Below are positions 14,701 through 27,613 of a DNA stretch of 64,000 nt, piece by piece. This DNA comes from Vanilla planifolia. Its lineage: Eukaryota; Streptophyta; Magnoliopsida; Asparagales; Orchidaceae. Both the position numbers and the translations under genes were made by a program. A model generated the notes under the pieces. That model was given only the letters and a program-made list of their open reading frames with translations, had not been told where the DNA came from and searched no databases. The DNA lies in NCBI GenBank assembly GCA_023846275.1, contig CM043877.1:9531107-9595106 (forward strand), given 5' to 3'. Within the stretch, counting starts at the first letter, position 1; every line of letters starts with the position of its first letter.

Positions 14701-17700
14701 ATTGATTAATATAGATTTTGACACTACCAAACTAAATGTATTTGTTAACTAACTCTTTCCTAAGATTCTTTATTATCTAATTTATTTTCTTCTTCCAACA
14801 ATTTTTGAACCACCAATTACTCTATCTAATCATTAAAATATTTATTATTTTTTTATAAATAACTCAACAAACATAACATGTATGTTTTTATTTTTCTAAT
14901 TTCCAAATCAAATTAATAAAATTTTCAACTATCTTTTTTCTATTAAAAAGAAAAATAACTAATATAAATCTAGAGAAATCGTGATCAATATCAAATTTCT
15001 TAAAAATCAAATAAATTATCTCCAAATATATAGTTTTTATTATTTTTCTTTGAAAACTCTTATGCTTTACTAAGTGAGAGATATAAATTGATCTCATATT
15101 TTTCATTCCTTATAATAATCATATATATATATTTATTTTTAAAATTCATTAAATTGAAATTATTTTATCTTTCTAATTTTCTAATCAATTCAACAAAATC
15201 TTGATGGACATTTTTTTATTCTTACAAAATTTAACTATTGTACACTTAGAAAAAATTATTGTCAATCACAAATCTAAGTTTTTTTTATCTAAACTTAAGA
15301 TTTTTGTGACCGAAGTAAATTATCTCTAAATGTTCACTAATTTTTTGATCATTTATCATTTAAATATAAGCTCATAAATTTCTATTCCTAATAACAAATA
15401 ATATGATTATTCAATCATATTTTATCATTAACTTACAATATTTTAATTCATCATATAACAATTATATACATTGACTAACAAGCTCTAAATACTTAATATT
15501 GATTAATACTAAGTCTAAAAAGAATTTGTCTTCTAATCTAAGCTAAATAAGCTAAGAACCATAAATATTTTGCAAGTGAGTAACACAAACTCACAAAACA
15601 AGACTTGTCTTCATAGGTCCTAAAATATAAAGACACAAATTTAACTAGTTAAGCTTTAAATTTTAGAACTCAAATGATCTTGGGTTCAATTGTGATTATA
15701 TATGATTGATGTGCTTTTACAAATATTATTTTCAAATATATTCTCTAAGAAATTCATTCATATTTATCTTATTTTAAAGAAACAGATTTTCTAATTAGGA
15801 AATCATAAGAAATATGTTCATGTTTATCACAATAATTGCATATAACATGAGATTTAGCATAAAAATTATGGTATATAAGCTTGCATTATTTCTTACCACA
15901 CTGTTATATGATGAAACATGTTTATATATTAGTGAAATAAAGTAACTTCTAGTATCATTCACATGTACATATGAATATTTTATTCTATAGTTTTGCCAAA
16001 TTAGATGTAAAATTAGAACTTGCATTCATAATATTATTGTTTTTATTCATATTAGTAAATGATAGAGCATGTCAAGGCACATATAAATGAGAATAAATAT
16101 AAGAAATAGAAGCACATGAGCATACACTAGCAAACTTTTGCTTCAAGTCATTTAACTCTTTTCTATCAAACAAATATTTACTACTTTTCATTTAAAATAT
16201 AAGTTTCTTTTCCTTTCTTTTTTCTTTTAATTTTCTTATTTGTTTCTTATCTTGAGTAGGAAGCACAACATGTTTGTCATATAAATTGTCTAGTTCTTGT
16301 ATAACCTCAAAACAAGTCTTTTGATGACAAATCTTGATTCAAATTTATTGAGACAAAGCAAAATAAAGATAATCATTTCTTTGGTATTTTTTTCCATAGA
16401 GTTCTATATTATTCATCATAATCATTTAAAATAATAAAATGATATTTAAATAATAATCATAATTTAATACTAATATTTAAAATAAAAGTTTTAAATATAT
16501 TTTTTCATAAAATAAAATTTTTACCTCCAAACATATCTGGATCGATGAAGTTTAACAAAAACAATTCACCACACACAAGAAATGAAAAAAATAGAATCTT
16601 CTCATAGGAATTCTTCCCTCGTTGTAACCCACTCTCATACAACTTGATATAATTTGTGCTTGACTATTGCACAAGATGGGGTGAATTGTGATTTTAAACT
16701 TTTTGCTATTTTAAAAAACTTTTCTTAAATAAAAATTTAGTGTTACAAAATCATTGATCTAATAATTTTACTAAATTAAAATTTTATAGTTTTAAAAATA
16801 TTTTCTACTTGATAAAGATAATTTTGAAATTTTTTTATATATGTTTTTAATTAAATATTATTAAATAAGAAAAATATCATAAATTATATAATAATAAAGA
16901 AAATAAAAGTAACAAGATTTTCAGATACTTCAACCTAATCTATGCCTACATCCACCTCCAGTCAATTTTATTATGATTCTACTAAAAAAATCACCTGTTT
17001 CACTACAATAGTTAAAGATAATTTTTATAAATCACACACTTCTCTTATAGTAAATAACAATTCACCATCACAATTGTAAATATAAAATCTTATAATATTG
17101 AAGCATAATACAAAAGAATAATTAACTATATTATTTTATTATTTACTTGTAAAAATTATATAACATAAGTTTACTAATTATGATGTTGGAATATGACTGT
17201 ATAATTAAAAATTATCGAAACAATCTAAATGACTTGGTTATAAAATATTAAATCTAAATAATTTATCAATATGTCATAACGTTGTTAAGAAAAATCGAAT
17301 CAAAAAGATTTTACATTATTACGATCTTTTCTTGAAAAAATAAAAAGAAATAAATAATTAATTATAATGAAGTCACCAATAATATGTACAATCGAAGAAA
17401 ATACTGAAGCCAAGAGGAAAAAAGTCGTAAGTACAACTCTAGCAAAGGTGTCAAAATTGAATTGTAATTTTTTATTTTACACCTCTTCTCAAAATATTAA
17501 TGTAGCAAGGTTAAATTTATTTAATTTCAACTCCTAAGACTCCTTTATTTATATTAAAAAAAATTTTGATTAAAATAGAATATTTTTAATGACAAGAGGG
17601 GTCCCTAAAATAGTTGTTAGCATTTTGATGTTCAAAACAAACACAAACAACTTTCTAAAATACTACTTACAAGTGAGAACAGCGACCATAATCTGATCTA

Positions 17701-18870
17701 GATGGACAAAATGAGAGCCGCTCAATTAGAATGCTGAATAAAGGGTCCAAATCTAATCCTAATGCCCAAGAGTATTGTTCACAAAAGAGGAGACGACCTC
17801 AGTCGTTTGATCAAGTTTTATAGATGGACGGTAGATGAAATGCATTAGTAACAAATGTAGAGAGGATGTTAGTCATTAGATCAAGCTTGTGTGATGAAGG
17901 ATTAGATGAGATCTACTATTCACAAATGTGGGCACGATCTGGACCATTTGAATATAAAAAAGAGCAATGGGAAGGAACTAAGTTGGTCTAGCTTTGGATA
18001 CAACAGGTGTCAAAATCTTAGTCACACATGCTCTAATATATTTCATTTTATAAGCATTCCTCTCCTCTTATACTGCAAATGGGGTTGGCTCCTCCCTTGT
18101 GTGCTTGGGAATTCAAACTTTGGGCTACTTACATACTTTATAGGACTACTTGTTACCTAGGATGATGGGTCCAGCCCGACCCACTTCACTATTTAATATT
18201 TCACGAGTCATTCATGATTCGTTAAGCTTCCAAGCAACATTGGATTTGATCGAGACTCGTGCCTGACTAGAATCGATTCACACGGTTTCCTTACTTGCAA
18301 CTCCTTATGCTCAACGTTTAATACTTCAAGCCACTTAGCCCAAGCCTATATGTTTGGCCTAGTATTGGGTTCTTTGGACAAATTTTTTGTTTTTAAAAAC
18401 ATCTTTTATGTATTTATTATTATTATTTATTACTTTTAAAATTATTTTCTATATATTAAAATAATAAAATATTTTTGAAACTATTAAACTAATAACATAT
18501 AAGATATTAATAGTAATACATTTGAATGAATGATATTATGAAACCTAATTATGCCACATATAATCAAATGATAGGATAAATAATCAAACTACTAGATATT
18601 TTAAAGATTGACTCTTGACAGTGAGTTACTCCACTAAGAGTTTGATCAACGACTTCTTGATATGTCATTTAAGTCACAGCTAGAGTATAACCACCAACAT
18701 AGCTTGACATTTCTTCACTTATAGATTGTTCCATAAGACATCTGGTCAAAGCTCTTCAATTGATTAATCGAAAAATAAGATGTATGACTTCAAAGACACT
18801 TAAGAAAAGTATTAGAGAAATTGACATCATATTTTTGTTGTCATCAAAAATTTGGTATCATGACCAAGGG
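11740..18870 (-). mobile_element. Decayed Ty1/copia (SIRE-like) retrotransposon, left copy
   Basis: Two diverged direct repeats, about 11740-13395 and 17125-18860, look like LTRs flanking about 3.7 kb of internal DNA. On the minus strand both LTRs contain a GTTGATCAAACTCTTAGTGGAGTA-type segment characteristic of SIRE/Maximus LTRs (family recognition from memory). Internally, on the minus strand, a gag zinc-knuckle relic lies at about 15812-15862 and weak integrase-like sequence near 14880-15110. A polypurine-like tract on the minus strand lies near 13590-13625. The right LTR may extend left to about 16640, where ATTCACCCCATCTTG resembles a SIRE LTR end. All frames are broken. The element interrupts an older legumain spacer, which stops near 10790 and resumes near 18890. 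Boundaries are approximate. Confidence 0.62.
15812..15862 (-). pseudogene. Copia gag zinc-knuckle relic
   Basis: The minus strand reads VICNYCDKHEHISYDF, a CX2CX4HX4C nucleic-acid-binding knuckle whose last Cys has become Phe. This motif sits near the end of Gag in Ty1/copia polyproteins. It is repeated in the right copy near 53310-53370. Frames on either side are broken. Confidence 0.7.
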
Positions 18871-18889
18871 TACAATAGTATTAACTATT

Positions 18890-21800
18890 TTATTTTATTT
18901 ATCAACTATATTATTATCATTTTTTATTATTTTATTATATTTAGCTAATAATTTTCTTATAGCATATATCATACTCGTTTCTTATACTATAGATTAAGAT
19001 ATTGACACTCACTAACTTAAGGATTTTTAGATGATATTTTAAGACCTTATAATAATAATAAGATGTATTTAGAAGTATAAAAGAGAGAGAGAGAGAGAGA
19101 TAAAGAGATTTTTTATATGTGATGATAATCGATATTTTATTACATATTCTATATTAGTATTTATTTTTTAGCTTTTCATATTGTATGATAACTAGATTGT
19201 GTGTGATGTTATTTTCTTTTGTTGTATCAAACTTGATATTTTAAAATTAACATGATTTTATTGTCACATTTACTCATTTTACTTAGTTAGTGTCCTTAGT
19301 TTTTTGCTATTATCTTTAATTTATCTAATAAGTTTTATTTTTAATATATTTTAATTGGGTGCTATTGGTTTATACTAAGTGGGATGTAACATCAAAACAC
19401 TCGAAATCATTTTTTAATGGGTCTTTGAAAAATTCTAGATTCTGATCAAATTAATCATTATACATAAACGTAAACTAAATATTTTCTATATTAAAGATAA
19501 CATATCATACATTAGAGTTCAAATGTACAAGATGTATTGTATTAAAATATTAACGTACAATTTGCTATCAATGAGTTCAACCTCTCTTCTTATTACGTAA
19601 ACCTAAATAAACTAAACATACTACATCTTACTATTAAAATACAATATACAATCACCGAGTTTCAAGTTTTACCATTAAGACATTTTCTACCCCCTACTTA
19701 TCAAGTCAATTAAATAAAATATAATATATGTTAATATTAAAATGTCATATGCTAAATTTTGTTTTTAGATTTTCACTCAATGTGTTGTTCACTCGCTTTC
19801 ACACTAAGTAAGACTAAATGAATTATATGTTAGTATTAACTACTATAAATTATATTTTATTTTAAACATTTATAAATCAATGTATTTAAAATATAATAAG
19901 TATAACATCTATGACTAAATCAGTCAACCCAACAAATAGTTTATTGGCCCATCTAATAAAGATTCTCATTGTTTATTATTAGTGGCATAATGTTAAGATA
20001 AAATTAAATATAGTCATTAAACTTATAGATCAACATTCTATTTAACTTATAATATGCTATATAAATTCTTAGGCAATAAGTTTTTTAAAAAAAAAACATA
20101 ATGTTGCTTTATGTGATGGCAAACTTTGTCAAATGGATATCTCTTGCAGTTGAACTTTAAAATCTCACGACTCTAACTATAGCCACTCTACATGTATATG
20201 ATGTCTTAGTAATGAACTTTGTTATTAAGATTAAATCAATAATAAATTTAATTTGAGTCTACCCTTAGCATTTATCAGCCATTTTTTGGACATACAATAC
20301 TTTAATATAGCTTGGTCAACCCAATTCATTAAATCAATTTCAAAACAGTTGTGATACATGATTCTTAAATCAAATAAAAATTAAATCATCATGCCCACTT
20401 AATATATTGATATATATTTATGTGATATATTATTTTCACTTGTAATTATTAATATTAAAGAAAGATTGAGCTTTTAATATAGATGTAATAAGTAAATTAC
20501 TTATACATGTCATTCAATATAAGTTTTGTGCCATATCACATACTTGATAAATATCATGACAAGAAATAAATAAAAAAATATCAAGATAATTGCACATATG
20601 AAGTAAGAATTTTCTGTAAAAATTCATTTTTTTCTATTTCATTTTCTATATATAGATCTGTTAACTTCTTTTTAATTTAATATGGTTTAGAATTTTCATC
20701 ACTAGGTTGTGATGAAATGTAAATTTTTGAAAATTAGGCTTCTATCCTTCATAAACCTTTCTCTCTTAGATTGTACTTACATCCTCTTTGTACCTTTTCT
20801 ACTTCAAATTGCACCATTTATAATTTTTTATACATATCCAAAAATTTTAGTAAACTCAATCCCTCTTTTATAATGATGAACCTAACCCATTTTCATAATT
20901 TTTTTGCAATTATTTATTCCCTTTTTCATCCCTTTTGAGGATTAATTTTTATGTCTATAATCATTTTTAACTTTATAAAAAAATCCTATCCAACATTCTA
21001 ACTGATATATTATTATGAATATTACATATTAATATGCACCACTCTAATAAAAAAGCTAAATAAATATTTAACATGTGAGTATTAGTGCTATCCGTTTATT
21101 ACCAACATGAATTTATATTCACAGTGTAGCATCACAAATCACCAAGATGAAATTTTTATAGATTTATCGATTATACCACCTAAGGTTCCTAATTTATAAG
21201 CATCAAATATCAAAAAAATGTACAACAAAAATTCTAAATACTTTCAAATTACTTATAAAAATTCAATTTATAACAATTGGAGTGCAACAATTCTTCCTTA
21301 GAATTCTTTGATTAACCTAAAAATCACAATTTTTTAATCAAAGAACATGCTAAATCAAAATATTTAAAATAATTATTAAATTACTATTCCCCATTTGTTA
21401 GATGTTACAATTTCTCTTCAACTAAAGCCTTAAAATTCTTGAATTTTTTGAAAACTTTTGTTTTGAGTTTTAAAAGATAAACCTAAATAATGCAACTGTG
21501 ATTTTCTAAATAAGCTTTAGAATCTTCTTTTTATTTTCTCTAAATCTTTTCTTTTTAGTCAAATTAACACATCAACTATCAACAAAATCTCATAACTCTT
21601 GAGATTCGAATAGCTCTCTTCTTTTTATGTTTTAAAACTCATACTTCTTATCATTAAAGTTGATAATCAAAGACTGAGTAGAGGTGTACTTGATATTATA
21701 CTAATTTTCTACACAACAAATACTCCTTCAAATGATCATAAGAATTACAAAATGGGATGATTTTATTTTAGTAAGTAGCTTTCATAGGACAATTTGAAGA

Positions 21801-23091
21801 GATTTTCAAAGAAAAGGCTAAAAAGATAAAGAGAAGAAGATAAAAAAAACTTTCCTTTTGTACTTCAATAGAAAAGCTATACAATTTAACTTTAAAAAAA
21901 TTACACTATATGTTTTTTGAAAACTCACACGCTTTTTAAGCAATCACAAAGAAACTTAACTATTCCGTTTTGGAGGAAATAAAATCATAACTAATTAAAT
22001 AAAATGAATAAATTATTTTAAAAAGAATTGCTTTTGAATCATTTTCAATAGTGTTTTCCTTTTTATTATACTACTCATATTTTAGATTGATATTGCTTCA
22101 ATCACTTATTAATTTAATTTTATTAGTTTGAGCATGTATTTTAGTGTGCTTTTAACAGTAAATGTATCTTTTGTAATTGTCCACTTTATGAACTTTTCAA
22201 CACTATTATGGACCTATGATGTCCTATGTGTTTCTTTTGTTTCAAGTAATTCCATAAAGAGCTTACATAGTTCTAATTCTACTATAGAATTTAAAGCTAA
22301 AACTAAGATAGTTTTGAGGGCATGTATTGAAGAGAATAGTTGGTAGTTAGCTGACATTCTTTTATTCTCTTCATGTGCTTCCCTAATATATTTATTTTTA
22401 TTATCATTAGAATTGTATTAATTTTTTTAAGTGTCGAGAAGTTGACAGTACAACTTATACCAAATTCAAGAACAAAGATTAAAAATTAGAGGAAACCTCA
22501 CTTTAACATTTGGAATTGCATTAGTGTAAAAGTCTTGTGGGCTTTCTAAGAAACATTGAGGAGAAAAAGAAAGAACAGTCTATGATTGAGTCCTTCCTTC
22601 ATTGGGTCAAATTAGATTTATGATGTCTTACCATTTGGTTCAATTTTGATGTTATAATATCATAGAAGTTCATTTATGATTGTGAATATTTGTCCTATAT
22701 TAGTTGCAAATTGTTCTTTTAAATTTTTCATTTAGCATGATTACATATTTGAGTCTTTAACCAGGATGCTTTGAAAAATAGATCCATTGTAATTGTTTAT
22801 TTACTAGTAACCTTATAAAATAGGGTGTTAATAGAGCTAAGTATTTTAAGATTTGGAAGAGCTTTTGAAGTGCCAACACATATTTTTTAGGTCAACTTGT
22901 TCCATTATGGTATCTCTTTTCTTCTATTGATGTCATTCTACTTGGCGTTAATGCACTTTGTTTAGAAAGTTCACTCTAAGTTGAAAAGAATAATTAACTA
23001 ATTGCATTCATTCATTCTTCATAAAAAATGTCATTATTGAAATATGGGTACATATTTTGATCCTTGTCATTTATTTTTGATATTTTAATAA
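18890..23091. other. AT-rich intergenic DNA, left copy
   Basis: 18890-19760 is a third paralogue of the spacer that precedes the legumain pseudogene; the similarity ends before exon 5 would begin. 19760-23091 is matched by 57270-60620 but no gene family was recognised. A 72-codon ORF at 22128-22346 is nearly unchanged in the right copy (59655-59873), but this fits the generally low divergence of that sub-region and is not evidence of a gene. Confidence 0.55.
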
Positions 23092-23240
23092 GCTAATGTA
23101 TGCCATGCCTACCTACCTCTTAAAAAATGGTGGTCTAAAAGATAAAAAAACATCATTGTTTTTATGTTCAACAATATTGCTAAAAATTTAGACAATTTCA
23201 AACTAGGATTATAATCAATCATTAATTCTTGCAAAATAAT
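23092..23240 (+). pseudogene. Legumain exon-2 relic, left copy
   Basis: Aligns with exon 2 of the intact gene (35682-35846): V-CHAY-LKNGGLKDK, then a degraded FVFMYDD-like stretch and the TATAATCAATCAT segment matching GTVNH. The acceptor AG has become AA and the frame is broken. No exon 1 was recognised upstream. The duplicated block ends 164 bp downstream, before the exon-9 relic that follows in the right copy. Confidence 0.82.
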
Positions 23241-23404
23241 TCTAAATCATCTCTAATTTTTTAGTGACAATCTAATAGCCTCCTTCCCCACCCTAGTTAA
23301 CTCCCCCATCTTATAAGTTCTAATTTAATCTATTTGCATCCTTGTATGTTCACATGCCTTTAGTTCCCCTCAAAGTATTTAATTCAATATATTTGAAGAT
23401 ACCA

Positions 23405-23839
23405 ATTATAATAAAATAGAGGTTACCCCAAGATAAACATTCCTTTAAAATTTTTCAACGACTCCATGGCCAATGATCATCGTTTTGCACAGTTTTCTTT
23501 GTTGTCCATTAATGAAAATTAAGTGAGGGCTTTTAAAATAAATCTTCTTATATTTTAATTAAAATTTTAGGATAAATTTAATTTCTTAAATCCTTTCATC
23601 TAAATAATATTAAAAATGTTCTAATAAATTCTAAAATAACTCATAAAACCCTCATCCCCAATTTTTTTCATAATGTTTTTATATTATTTAATATTTTAAT
23701 AATTATTATCTCTCCTATCAAAATAACCCTTAGGTATATGTAAATTTTTACAAAATTAATATAATAAGATTGCAAATAAAATCCACTATTTTTATAATTT
23801 TTATGACATCATCTAATAATTTTAAAACTTTTCTCACTC
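23405..23839. other. Unique AT-rich DNA at the duplication breakpoint
   Basis: Similarity to the right copy stops after the shared TTTGAAGATACCA. From here to 23839 no gene, repeat partner or family was recognised. The next segment is a copia LTR on the minus strand. Confidence 0.5.
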
Positions 23840-24363
<524 letters not shown>

Positions 24364-24450
24364 AATCTCTACATTGACTTAAATTTTCTCCTAAATTAAA
24401 GTCAACTAAAGCAATGCAAAGGTTAACTTTCCAAAAAGTGTTTCCATGAA

Positions 24451-25695
24451 TCACATGATATTAACCAAGTTCAAACAAAGTTTGAACTTGGGTATAAGAA
24501 GCATCTTTGTCATCATATCTATAGGCTTCTCCAAAGTACTGATCTTTTGAATAGTTACATCTTTGACCTCAATTCTATCATGAGTAAACTGATACCTAAT
24601 ATTGATATACTTAATCCTCTCTTGAAACATCAACTCTTTAGATAAGCATACAATACTCTGATTGCCACAAAATATGATGATCACTCTACTAATCTCACTC
24701 AGTTTTGAAATAGACATCATAAACAAATAACATTTTCCACAACATCAGTGATTGTCATATGCTCTACCTTTGTAGTGGATAATACAACTACATTATATAA
24801 AATTGATCTCTAATAAGTAACAAAACCCCAAGAATGAAGACATATCTTGTAACAGCCCTAGTTTTCTTTATTTTATTTTATTTGCTTAAAAGAAAGAGCT
24901 TTTTGAGACGAATCTAATGATGTTTAATTTGTAATTTTCGGAGCTCTAATGAATAAATTATGAATTTTTAAAAATTTGTGATAAATTTGTAACGTGGAGG
25001 ATAGATTTGTAATTTGTAAATGTCGGCATAGTTCAAATTAGATTTTGCTGAGGATATATTAAAGATTAAGGATGTGCTTGGTTGGATGCCGGCTGGAAGT
25101 CATGATGATGATTGGATCCAGAGGATAATACGTCAAAGGGAATTGGGCCCGATAATAACACACTATATAAGGAACTGGCATTTCTTTATAGTTTTCATTT
25201 GGCATTACCTTATATATATGATATATGGTATGGTTTTAGCTTGATGCATATGATTCATCTTTATTATTTATGGTATTTTGTTATGCATTTTTATTTACTT
25301 GGTTAACTATGTGGATTTATCTACTGAGATGTGTAAAATCTCATTTAGTGCTTACATCACAGGTCATGAAACCACTGCACCGAGAGATAGGAATGGTGCT
25401 GCTACAGAAGAGTCATTTCCAAGAGATGTGTGAGAGGGAAAGTTTTGGTGTGATTAAATGTTAAAAAAAATGTCTTTATAGATATACTTTGGATTTTGAG
25501 TTAGTGTTTGTCTTATCGTCGGGTCCCCACCTTGGGTTTATTTATTTGTCCTCACTATATATTATAATAGCAGAACAATTTGATGTTAAATTTTGTTATT
25601 TAGAGGTACTAGTTAGGTAGGGGCTTTGACATATCCTGTGAGGGATCTTCCATTATCATAGTCATCTCTGTAGTGTCAGTCAATATAACCTTTCA
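24451..25695 (-). pseudogene. Copia RNase H relic, split by an inserted LTR
   Basis: C-terminal part of a Ty1/copia polyprotein on the minus strand. From 25695 leftward come the GYxD...GRSLTGY segment, then (after the inserted block 24848-25631) the LSTTKVEHM segment matching the conserved STTEAEY, then NQSIVCLSKELMFQERIKYI and IDMMTKMLLIPKFKLCLNLV. These are the canonical DNQSAI, HERTKHI and ADMLTK landmarks. A stop replaces a residue near the tryptophan before the STT motif and there is a frameshift near 24730. Upstream reverse transcriptase was not found to the right of 25700. It is non-functional. Confidence 0.88.
24848..25631 (+). mobile_element. Probable solo gypsy-type LTR (784 bp)
   Basis: Begins TGTAACAGCCC and ends GGGGCTTTGACA, terminal patterns common in plant gypsy LTRs. 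It is flanked by TATCT (24843-24847) and TATCC (25632-25636), a 5-bp target duplication with one change. It sits exactly between two halves of a copia RNase H frame, which continue in register if the block and one copy of the 5 bp are ignored. There is no internal coding region and no second LTR, hence a solo LTR. Confidence 0.8.
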
Positions 25696-26308
25696 AACTT
25701 TACATTATAACACTTTATTAAGAATCAATTTTTTTTCTAATCTTAAGAAGATGGGATGATAATGCAAAAACAATACCAAATCAAAAGAGAAATAAAATTT
25801 TAAAAAAAACATGTTCAAGAAAAAAAAACCAAATTCCTAGAGAATACAAATTTAATGGATGCTGGCATACACAGAAACAAAAAACTATTTTAATTTTAAG
25901 TGTGATTATGTTTTTCTAAATTAATTATTTAAAAAATTATAAATATAAGATGCATCCATACTGGAACATCAGGTTAAATATTCCAAAAAGGGTTTCTAAT
26001 TTTTCTTGGTTTGCGCCCTTAAGGCTTCTAATACATGTATTTGATCCATTCTTTTACCTGACCTTAACCCATGAAATAAACTAGAAAAAACCCAACGTAA
26101 AAGGCAGGATTAATTAGACCATTTTCCAACTCTGCAGCCACCGTGGCAAACGTAGATTTTGTTTGTCCCCAGTCAGCAACAGATCATTTACGTTAAAATA
26201 AATCACAAAACAACATATCATATAATACAGTAGTAATTTATTGAGCAGAAATTGTTTGAACGTTCCTGAACGTTAACATTTGGAGCTATTGTATATTTAT
26301 ATACATAT
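25696..26308. other. Upstream region of the aquaporin gene
   Basis: AT-rich to about 26000, then closer to average composition. A TATA-like CATATAATA lies at 26218-26226, about 85 bp before the ATG, and is a possible core promoter. No other gene was seen. The copia relic may fade out in the first part. Confidence 0.4.
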
Positions 26309-27613
26309 ATGAGCGTTCTTGGCCGACAAAGGCATCATCAAGACCTCATGATGGCGTTGTCGCGCAAGTTCTTCTCCAAGCCTTCTAAGGGAACGATCAT
26401 ACTTTTGCTGCAGAAGGCAAGTAAAGCTGCTTCTTACTCTACAAACGCATTGATTTGATTGCACTTATGCATGGCTCCATTGATTGCAACATTTCGATTC
26501 TGTAGATGATGGCTGAGCTCACGGCGACTTACATAATTATGTTTCTTGGTTGTGGTTCTGCTTTCATCGACAAGCGTATCAACATCACTCACGTAGGCGT
26601 GGCTTTCACCTGGGCAGCAGTCATCGTGGCCATGGGTTATACCTTTGGCCATGTATCTGGTTGCCACATGAATCCGGCAGTTACCATTGGTTTTGCTGCT
26701 GCTAGAAAATTTCCATGGAAGGAGGTTAGTATTACTCGTTAGTATTATTCCTCGGAATGTTGTCACAAATTCTCCCAATCAAATGCTTTAAGATTAATCC
26801 AATATTTGTGTCCTTCAGGTACCCTTCTATGTGTTGGCTCAAACAACGGGTTCAACCCTTGCATGTCTCGTGCTCCTTTGGCTTTTCAGTGGAGAACCAA
26901 CTTATGTAATGTTAGCTCTCCCTGGAGGACCAAACCCAGTGAGCAACCTGCAAGCAACGGCTTGGGAGATCATCATCTCTTCCATTCTTATGTTGGTTAT
27001 TCGTAGCGCTACGGAAGATCCAAGAGCGGTAGGACTTGTTCATATCATGTCATTCAAATATCATCACGCATGCCTTAATGGACGTTGCAATCAAACACTG
27101 CTTATGTGCATCCCTTTGATCTGCAGTTTAAGAAGCTTGGAGGAATAGCCGTGGGAGGAACTATCTTCGGCATTATCATCGTTGCAGGGTAACAAACTTG
27201 ATGGAGCTTTAGTTTTCTTCAATATTCAATAATGTTTTCTTTTATCATTCGAAATATAGGAGAATCAGTGGGGCTTCCATGAACCCAGCGAGAAGCTTGG
27301 GGCCTGCAATCGTGACCAACAACTTCAACAAGATTTGGATCTACTTGATATCACCTGTGATTGGCACTGTTTTTGGATCGACATTATACAACTTTCTATG
27401 GATGCCCATGAAACAGGATGGGAAGGACAATTCGGTTTCTCAAGGAGTATCCCATGGAAAAGATGGGACTACCATGCAGACTACTATTATGTCTTCAGGT
27501 ATATAATTGAATCTACATATTGTTACATTTAAGACGAGTTTGAATCATATCAAAGTGGTAAAGATGGTAGATATTGTGTTTAACTTGCAGGTAACATGAT
27601 GGAGATGGTGTGA
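26309..27613 (+). CDS. NIP (nodulin-26-like) aquaporin, six exons, 286 aa
   Basis: Membrane channel of the plant MIP family, NIP1-like, expected to carry water, glycerol or small neutral solutes such as metalloid acids. Exons: 26309-26416, 26506-26724, 26819-27028, 27127-27188, 27260-27498 and 27591-27613; the frame is open throughout. Six membrane segments are visible, with NPA motifs at residues 92-94 (GCHMNPAVTIGF) and 208-210 (GASMNPARSLGP). By alignment the aromatic/arginine filter is W72, I196, A205 and R211, the W-V/I-A-R pattern of NIP subgroup I. Intron 1 begins GCAAGT (AAG|GCAAGTA), a GC-AG intron in phase 0; the nearby GTAAAG donor would give an immediate stop. The last exon is only 23 nt; retaining intron 5 instead gives a stop at 27504-27506 after SSGI. 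The C-terminal tail is Ser/Thr/Met-rich. Start is the first ATG; ATGs at codons 14 and 15 are alternatives. Confidence 0.94.

Noticed and set aside
18840-18870. TTTGGTATCATGACCAAGG, resembling a plus-strand tRNA-Met primer site
   Set aside because: The interior relics and polypurine tract read on the minus strand, so a plus-strand primer site here would contradict them. Kept only as a caution about element orientation.
22128-22346. 72-codon ORF nearly unchanged in both blocks (59655-59873)
   Set aside because: The surrounding kilobase is equally unchanged, so similarity does not show coding constraint. No domain was recognised; a faint likeness to a copia RNase H STTEAEF motif is not convincing.
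26434-26778. Minus-strand 114-codon ORF over the aquaporin
   Set aside because: Antisense to aquaporin exon 2 and its flanking introns; it reflects the coding strand's codon bias and has no independent support.
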